60,000 nt of DNA from positions 40,404,598 through 40,464,597 of the forward strand of contig CM043962.1 of assembly GCA_014529385.2 (NCBI GenBank). Direction: 5' to 3'. The notes beneath the pieces are model-generated. The model had not been told where the DNA came from. It saw only the letters and a program-made list of their open reading frames with translations, and searched no databases. The translations under genes were made by a program, and so were the position numbers. This document shows, one piece after another, positions 58,871 through 60,000 of the stretch (the first letter of the stretch is position 1; each line of letters begins with the position of its first letter). This DNA is from Adiantum capillus-veneris. Taxonomy: Eukaryota; Streptophyta; Polypodiopsida; Polypodiales; Pteridaceae.

Positions 58871-60000
58871 ATGGTGCAGCTACAATGTCAATGGACAGCT
58901 GTATGGGGTTTCGGGTTGGGGGAAAATCTATTGGCCAAAGCCTCTACCTACACTACACACCTAATGGAACTACACAAAAATAATGCCAATCCCAATAGCC
59001 TAAACATGAAACCCCCTCGTTTTCAACTAGAAGATACCCAAGCTCAAGCCCTTCTTAACGCCAAGTTCACCGCCCTCACAATCCAATATCAATTAGATTG
59101 CACTTTTGCCCTCATCCAAGCACAAAAACTCCTTGTTCAAAACCTCCAAACGATAGTGGATGATTACCACCTTGAAGTAGAAAGCCACCTCATAGACCTC
59201 GTCAACAAGCTTTCTTCTATTACTTTACCCCGTTTAGCCTCGGGAGATTGGCTCCAGTACCTAACCAAATGGAAAGACACCTCCGTCCAACTCTTACTGT
59301 CTCAAATGCAATCCCTTATAGTAAACTCCCATTTTTCCTCCACCAAAGAAGAAGAAGCGTTTAAAACTAGGAAGCGCACCATCTCCACCTTGAAAGAAAC
59401 TATCGCCCACATCCCTAAGGAGCAAACCATCAAGGAGCTCATAGAACTAGAAGTGCGCAAACATTTCCAATCTCTCCCTCTCATTAAACCCTCTATCTCC
59501 ACACCCATCACCACTAACACCCATCTCACAAAATCATTAAAAAACCATGCCCCGGCCAAAGTTCCCTTTTACCCCCCTAGAACCTCTCTCTCCTCATCCT
59601 CCCACCTTACACACCCTCCATCATCCCACATCAAAACCTTCAAAAAGACCCGCAAGGCCTACACAATCCCAACCCTCCTCAAAAAACAAGAACCATCCCA
59701 CTCGCCTCCCCATTCCCCGCCCTCCAAAAAACCTTTCTTTTACTCCCCTCCTAATAAGCCTACGACAAACCCAAAATACCCCCTTAATCGCATTCACAAC
59801 CTCTTCACACCAATTATCCCTTCTTCCTACAATCCTAAACAAAAACCTAAGCCTTTCCCCTATAACAAACTAACCAAACCTCCTAATCATTCTCATGATG
59901 GAAACGACAACACCAACTGCCATCTCAACAACACCAACCGCGACGATGACAACTACAACAACAACCACAAGCGTACCTACAAAGATTTGGGAAAAGGAAA
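58871..60000 (+). CDS. Unrecognised open frame of at least 376 codons, running off the window
   Basis: The frame is open from after a TAA at 58856-58858 to the window end. Candidate starts are 58871, 58964 and 59006 (MKPPRFQLEDTQAQALLNAK). Residues to about 200 look helical and charged (IVDDYHLEVESHLIDLVNKL, WLQYLTKWKDTSVQLLLSQM, TIKELIELEVRKHFQSLP). The rest is rich in Pro, Ser, Lys and Asn, ending with Asn/Asp/His-rich sequence. The coding strand is strongly C-rich and G-poor, unlike the neighbours. It could be the first ORF of a retroelement that continues past the window, but no RT, zinc finger or other domain is visible, so no function is assigned. Confidence 0.6.
   Translation, partial: MVQLQCQWTAVWGFGLGENLLAKASTYTTHLMELHKNNANPNSLNMKPPRFQLEDTQAQALLNAKFTALTIQYQLDCTFALIQAQKLLVQNLQTIVDDYHLEVESHLIDLVNKLSSITLPRLASGDWLQYLTKWKDTSVQLLLSQMQSLIVNSHFSSTKEEEAFKTRKRTISTLKETIAHIPKEQTIKELIELEVRKHFQSLPLIKPSISTPITTNTHLTKSLKNHAPAKVPFYPPRTSLSSSSHLTHPPSSHIKTFKKTRKAYTIPTLLKKQEPSHSPPHSPPSKKPFFYSPPNKPTTNPKYPLNRIHNLFTPIIPSSYNPKQKPKPFPYNKLTKPPNHSHDGNDNTNCHLNNTNRDDDNYNNNHKRTYKDLGKG

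Noticed and set aside
59302-59842. Minus-strand frames at the window end
   Set aside because: Shadows of the long plus-strand frame 58871-60000, which is open much longer.

Overview
This is a nuclear window from a land plant. It holds multi-exon genes with GT-AG introns, plant-type LTR retrotransposons, a plant L1-type LINE with a DUF4283-like ORF1, Mutator-like transposase genes, long CT and AC microsatellites and satellite DNA. The GCM/WRKY-like plus SWIM MULE type and the sheer repeat load would suit a large-genome, possibly seed-free lineage such as a fern. That is an impression, not a proof. No conserved single-copy housekeeping gene, rRNA or tRNA was recognised.

Layout. 1-2920: inverted junction of two Ty1/copia fragments, then a solo LTR with a 5-bp target-site duplication (TSD). 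3919-5258: a non-autonomous TTAA-flanked element with piggyBac-like ends. 7.3-8.28 kb: duplicated sequence carrying a SWIM zinc-finger fragment of a MULE, interrupted by a nearly complete Ty3/gypsy element (8282-19674; LTRs about 2.7 kb, dual RNase H, broken gag-pol). 21.3-25.2 kb (minus): MULE copy A, with introns and many stops. 25.5-31.5 kb (plus): a degenerate multi-exon gene encoding a DUF8039-like region, a ParB-like region and a DNA-methyltransferase-like region (copy 1), preceded by an array of short quasi-palindromes. 31.6-38.1 kb: a GC-rich decayed LINE. 39.0-43.0 kb (minus): copy 2 of the ParB-methyltransferase gene, nearly intact, with 12 assigned exons and one in-frame stop, preceded by five long palindromes. 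45.4-48.6 kb (plus): MULE copy B, without copy A's introns. 49.7-52.8 kb: a ~330-bp satellite with dimeric higher-order structure. 52.8-55.2 kb: an array of another palindrome, into which a second solo LTR has inserted. 58.07-58.5 kb: another copia RNase H fragment. 58.87 kb to the end: an open reading frame of at least 376 codons that runs off the window and that I do not recognise.

The most unusual content is the pair of convergent paralogous genes with a ParB-like GNHR motif followed by a beta-class N4/N6-type DNA methyltransferase. This domain pair is familiar from phage and prophage proteins. Here it sits in spliced plant genes, each preceded by its own array of repeated palindromes. Whether they are captured host genes or cargo of an undescribed mobile element cannot be decided from this window. 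Many of the stop codons in the decayed genes fit C-to-T change (CGA to TGA, CAG/CAA to TAG/TAA), as expected for methylated, silenced DNA.
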